This document shows positions 60,186-64,000 of a DNA stretch of 64,000 bases, piece by piece; position 1 is the stretch's first letter, and every line of letters begins with the position of its first letter. The notes beneath the pieces were generated by a model, which did no database searches, had not been told where the DNA came from, and saw only the letters and a program-made list of their open reading frames with translations. The DNA lies in the NCBI RefSeq assembly GCF_040802235.1, contig NC_133156.1, positions 27,175,343 to 27,239,342 on the forward strand. Reading direction: 5' to 3'. The position numbers and the translations under genes were made by a program. The DNA is from Manis javanica. Lineage: Eukaryota; Chordata; Mammalia; Pholidota; Manidae.

Positions 60186-60795
60186 TGCCTTCAAGTTCTA
60201 TCATGTTGTCACAAATGCTAGGATTTCCTCATTTTATACGGCTGGATAATATTCCATATATACACACACCACAACTTCTTTATCCATTCACCTATTAGTG
60301 GAACTTAAGTTGTTTCCGTGTCTTGGCTACTGCAAATAATGCTACAGTGAATATGGGGGTGCATATGGGAGTTAGACAAAGACATACCATATGATCTCAC
60401 ATATAGTGGAACCTTTAAAAAAAAAAATAGATAAAGAGACCAAATATGTGGTTGCCAGAGCCAAAGGGTGGGGGAATTGGAGGAAGGTGGTCAGAAGGAA
60501 CAAACACCCAGTTATGAGATACGTGAGTACCGGGCACACCAGGTACAGCAGGAGGACTAGAGCCCACACTGCTGTAGGATACATAGGAGAATTGTTAAAA
60601 GAGTGAATGCCAAAGGTTCTCATCCAAGAATATTTCATTTCTTTTTTCTTCTCTTCATTTTGTCTATATAAGAAGATGGACGTTAGTTGAACCTGTTGTG
60701 ATGATCATTTAACAATATACATAAACCATCAAGCTGTATGCCTTAAACTTATACAGTGATGTATGTTGGTTATTTTTCAATAAAATTGGAAAAAG
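60186..60795 (+). mobile_element. LINE-1 3' end with 5' inversion
   Basis: The left part (about 60186-60368) is L1 ORF2-end sequence in reverse, for example GGCTGGATAATATTCCATATAT and GTTTCCGTGTCTTGGCTACTGC. The right part (60370-60795) continues the same element in sense orientation, with AGACAAAGACATACCATATGATCTCAC and GTGGTTGCCAGAGCCAAAGGG, ending at AATAAA. This head-to-head arrangement is the mark of twin-primed L1 insertion. Confidence 0.75.
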
Positions 60796-63700
60796 TGGGA
60801 GTATATGGGCGGGGGGAGACTTCGTCCTTTAATCACTGGGCACAGTTAGGGGGCTGCCTCAACCTTTTAGTAAGAACCTGCTTTGTGCCAGGTACTAGCT
60901 AGGTATGGTAACAGTATTATTTTGGAAATTTCATTATAAAATGAATGTGTTTCTTGTTAAGTAAATAATCAAGAAGTATAAAGTAGAAAAATGAGAACTC
61001 CCTGCCAAGTGTACACATACTGTTTCATTTAATTTCTCTGATCTGACACCAGGTAGATTCTATTATTATTCCTGTTTTTCACATGAGGCAACTGAAAAGT
61101 GTGTGACCAGCTAACAAGGCCTGAGACTAGGGTGCGGCGGGTGCGGCAGGTGCAGTGTGCGAGGGCGCTCAGGCTTGGTGCATGCACCCGAGCCCCTTTC
61201 AGTGTCGCACCTGCATGCCTCAACTGCCTCTGGAGGCCGCCCTGTCTTTGCTCTTCCCTTCTTATTCCAAGCTGCACGACCTTTCTTTCCTTGACTGCTG
61301 CTCGGTCTCTGGATCCAAAGGCCAGCTTTACATCACTCAGTTTCCTGCCAGTCCAGGCTTCTGCCTGTGCACATGAGGGAACTGAGGTGCAGAGAGTGGC
61401 CTGGCAGGCCTGTGGCCATGAGAGCGGGCAGCAGAGGAGACACTAGGACCTGCTGACCTTCTGTCCTGTGCCTTCCTTTCTGGAACCTCTTCCCCTCCCT
61501 TCCTTCCCACCTGTCGCCATCCCTGGCAGCCCCTGCCTCTGCCTGAGGAGGTAACCACTGGCTGCTGTGACATATCTGCTGGGGCTTTTCCCTATGAGGC
61601 TGAGAGAACTTTACTTGCCCCATGCAGCCTGTGCCCAGCGGCATTAGATCCAGCTGATTAAGTTCCCAGGTGGGCCTCAGTTTCCTCATCTGTCAAACAG
61701 ATGTAGCCCCTCCTTTTTCCCAAGGCTGTTCTGACAACAGATGGAAACAGTGCTTGGGAAACCACTAGGTATTTTGCAAATGTTACTGACTATGCAAATT
61801 CATGTTGTTTGAGGGGCCTGGGAGCTCCCCTCCTCGGGCCAGGGCATGGCAGATCATAAGCAGAGATGGGCTGAAGCATTTCAGTGCAGAGCTGGAATGC
61901 AAATTCAATTTTGAATCTAGACTTTTTCAACCCTCTTCTTCTTGGGTGGATTTGGGCCCACACTCCCACGCCCTCACTCCTAACTGCTCACCTGTCACCC
62001 TGTCACGCCACTGCCACCTCTTTTGGGCTGGGAGCTCCTTAAGTTTCAATGGCATCACCCCATCCTCACATTCTGTGGTCACTGCCTGGCCTACAGTCAG
62101 TCTGGGCCCCTTTCTGCTTCCAAATCAAGCCTTTCTGGTTCTAGCAGCCACCCCCAGGCCCCTTGGGACAGGCTTTGGGAGACCTCACTGAGGTCTTGTT
62201 TGGGACAAAGGTCTGAGCCGACTGCCTCTTCACCACTGGCTGTTTCTGGTTTTGGAAGGTGGGTTGGTGTCTCACTGCAGGTGGGTCACCTGCTGATCTG
62301 TAGCTGCTACAACCAGGCCCAGATGGACATGGAGTCTAGGCCTGACCCCACAAGAACATGGGGGGGTCTCTGCTTTGCAGCAGGGCCACAGTGCAGGAGC
62401 AGAAATGGAGCGCAGGGCAGCAGGCAGTGAGGAGAGAGCAGGACCTTCAGGTTCCAGCTCCCTCCTGGCTCTCTGTGGGACTTTGGTCTCCGTGCTCTGG
62501 GCTCTGACGTGCCCTCACACTGCAGGGGAGAGCCAGATGAGCTAATGCCCCAGGGTGCCGCCCCATTCGGTGGGGGGTTGTCAGCACCTCCTTTCCCCTC
62601 TCCACCCGTACTCCTGTGCTCTGTGACGGACAGGAAGCAGGCAGTCCGCCTGCGAGGCATGACAGTGATGCCTCTGGGCTCCTGGTTATTCATGGGGATT
62701 GGCTTTGGTGCCCTTGGAGATTCCTGTCCAGCTCTGTCATCCTGAGAATGATTCCGCCCTCCAGGAAAGGTTATAAAACCACACTGACTAGGAGGAGAGT
62801 TCCCGTCTGCCTGGCAGTCATTGTGGAACTGCCACCGACCATCTGGGTGTGAGGTCAGCAGGACACAGAAATTCCCCGTTTCTCTCTCTGTGTTCTTTCC
62901 TCCAGAAGTCCAGGCTGTCCCGTGGGTGGCGCCTCTGGTCTCCAGAGAGGGCTTCTCACAGTAGGCTGTTTCTTCTGGGTTTCATCCACCACAGTCTGGC
63001 AGCCTCTTCTCTCCCCCTGCCCCCAAGCTCTGCCTGCTGAGGCTGGAGCCAGGAAGAGCCCTTCCTGTGCCATCGTGTGCATCCCCTGAGACCCTTTCCC
63101 TGTTGGCTCCCCAGTGCTGGGGGAGAGCCTGAACACTGCAAGGTCTGGAGGGTGTGGAGATGGGGTTGCAGTTTCTGTGTCCTGCATCCTGCTGTCACTT
63201 GGTCTTACATCCGGGCATCTCTGTGCCAGTCTGGATTCTAGGAGTATCTGGTTGTCCGGAGTGCCTCTCGTCAGTGGGTCACGGTCAGGCTCTTGCGCAT
63301 GTTTGTACATGACCTCTCAGGAGGCAGAACCAGGGTCAGGGGCTCCTTTATGTTCTGATTAGAAGTTTATTGAGGCTCTAGTCTGGGCCACTCTGAAGAT
63401 GCCCTTGTGGCCCCTGCCCTCATGGAGCTTCGAATCTACTGGGCAAGCCAGATGTGGAGTAAAAAGCTTGCCTAAGTCACATAATGTCAATCATGAATTC
63501 TGTGTACAGTGAACAGGAACCGGGGCCCAGCCTCTTCCAGCTCTCGGTCGCAGCACCAGTGAACTCCATTCAGCTCTCAGTCGTGGCTCGCCTTCCAGGA
63601 GCCGCTGAATGTGAACATGCTTAAGCCAGTCAGATAAATTCCATACTGGATGGTAAGAGCTTTGCTGGAGCTGGAAGGCCCATGAGGAAAAAGGGGAGCA

Positions 63701-64000
63701 TAAAGGAAGGACCCTCCCCAACCAAGCCCCTTCCATGTCTACCAGTATTTTTGAAGACCTTGTCATATGCACCGTCTCTTAATACATGAACATTTAAGTG
63801 CTTTATTGCTTGGCTGTGTAACCGTGACCTTTCAAATTAAGAACAGGTACCCCCAAAGCTGGGTGATGACTTTTGTGTTGGGTGTGTGGGCAGCTGTCCT
63901 TTGCCTCTGTGGAGCCCAGTAGGGCGTGGGTGCCTCTCGAAGTGCATGTTCCCCTTCTGTTTGTCAGTCTTTGACAGGAGAGGGCCCACTCACCAGAACT

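Larger units (their letters stand above)
51091..64000. other. Inferred TNIP1 intron 1, no exon recognised
   Basis: No splice-bounded sequence resembling TNIP1 protein was found in this 12.9 kb. It holds MIRs (51390-51590, 52270-52460, 58730-59000, 60880-61100), L2 (52820-53200, 63360-63420), L1 pieces (55850-56060, 57640-57850, 60186-60795) and a hAT relic (53860-54020). It also has an AP-1 site (55424-55430) and an E-box of the CLEAR type (GTCACGTGAG, 56536-56545). The longest open frame (54530-55279, 249 codons) shows no protein-like features. Confidence 0.5.

Noticed and set aside
51091..64000. Search for a TNIP1 coding exon
   Set aside because: No stretch resembling the start of ABIN1 or any of its coiled-coil sequence was found in any frame, so the coding exons are taken to lie beyond the window.

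Overview
The window is mammalian genomic DNA. It holds long introns with canonical GT-AG borders, LINE-1, LINE-2, MIR, hAT and LTR repeats, and one CpG-island promoter. The main gene is the 3' three quarters of annexin A6 (ANXA6) on the + strand. Twenty-one exons lie between 198 and about 33430. They cover annexin repeats 2 to 8, the linker between the two four-repeat lobes, the alternatively spliced six-residue microexon and the complete 3' UTR. By comparison with the human gene as I remember it these are exons 6 to 26; the first five exons lie upstream of the window. All exon phases join without a frameshift or stop, so the copy looks functional.

From about 33430 to 50440 I see no convincing gene. 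The stretch is intergenic and rich in old repeats (MIR, L2, hAT/MER, a degraded LTR and an L1 3' end), with several canonical NF-kB motifs. At about 50440 to 51330 there is a CpG island with a perfect kB site, a GC box, an inverted CCAAT box and a candidate first-exon splice donor. In known mammalian gene order TNIP1 (ABIN1) follows ANXA6 in the same orientation, so I infer that this is the TNIP1 promoter with a non-coding first exon. The rest of the window, 51.1 to 64 kb, would then be TNIP1 intron 1. No TNIP1 coding exon was recognised, so that assignment rests on synteny and promoter content.

The most unusual structure is a nest of retroelements in the 9.6 kb ANXA6 intron before the microexon. 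An antisense, apparently full-length half-L1 (HAL1-like) element lies at about 17239 to 21793. It has an L1 5' UTR, ORF1, only a stub of the ORF2 endonuclease, and the 3' UTR, and a 13-bp target-site duplication flanks it. Its ORF1 is interrupted by a second insertion of about 2.06 kb, flanked by a perfect 16-bp duplication. That insertion is a chimera: an L1 3' end joined to an endogenous-retrovirus env transmembrane remnant and its LTR-like 3' end, finished by AATAAA and a poly(A) tract. One duplication encloses both halves, so the chimera appears to have moved as one unit.

Species: no primate Alu, rodent B1/B2, carnivore SINEC, ruminant BovB/Bov-tA, horse ERE or pig PRE element was recognised. 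The young repeats are L1-derived with an env-bearing chimera. This suggests a placental mammal lacking an active lineage-specific SINE; a pangolin is my best guess, held with low confidence.

The two genes are functionally separate. ANXA6 encodes a calcium-dependent phospholipid-binding protein of late endosomes and plasma membrane. TNIP1 encodes a ubiquitin-binding inhibitor of NF-kB signalling, and NF-kB sites upstream of it fit its known feedback regulation.
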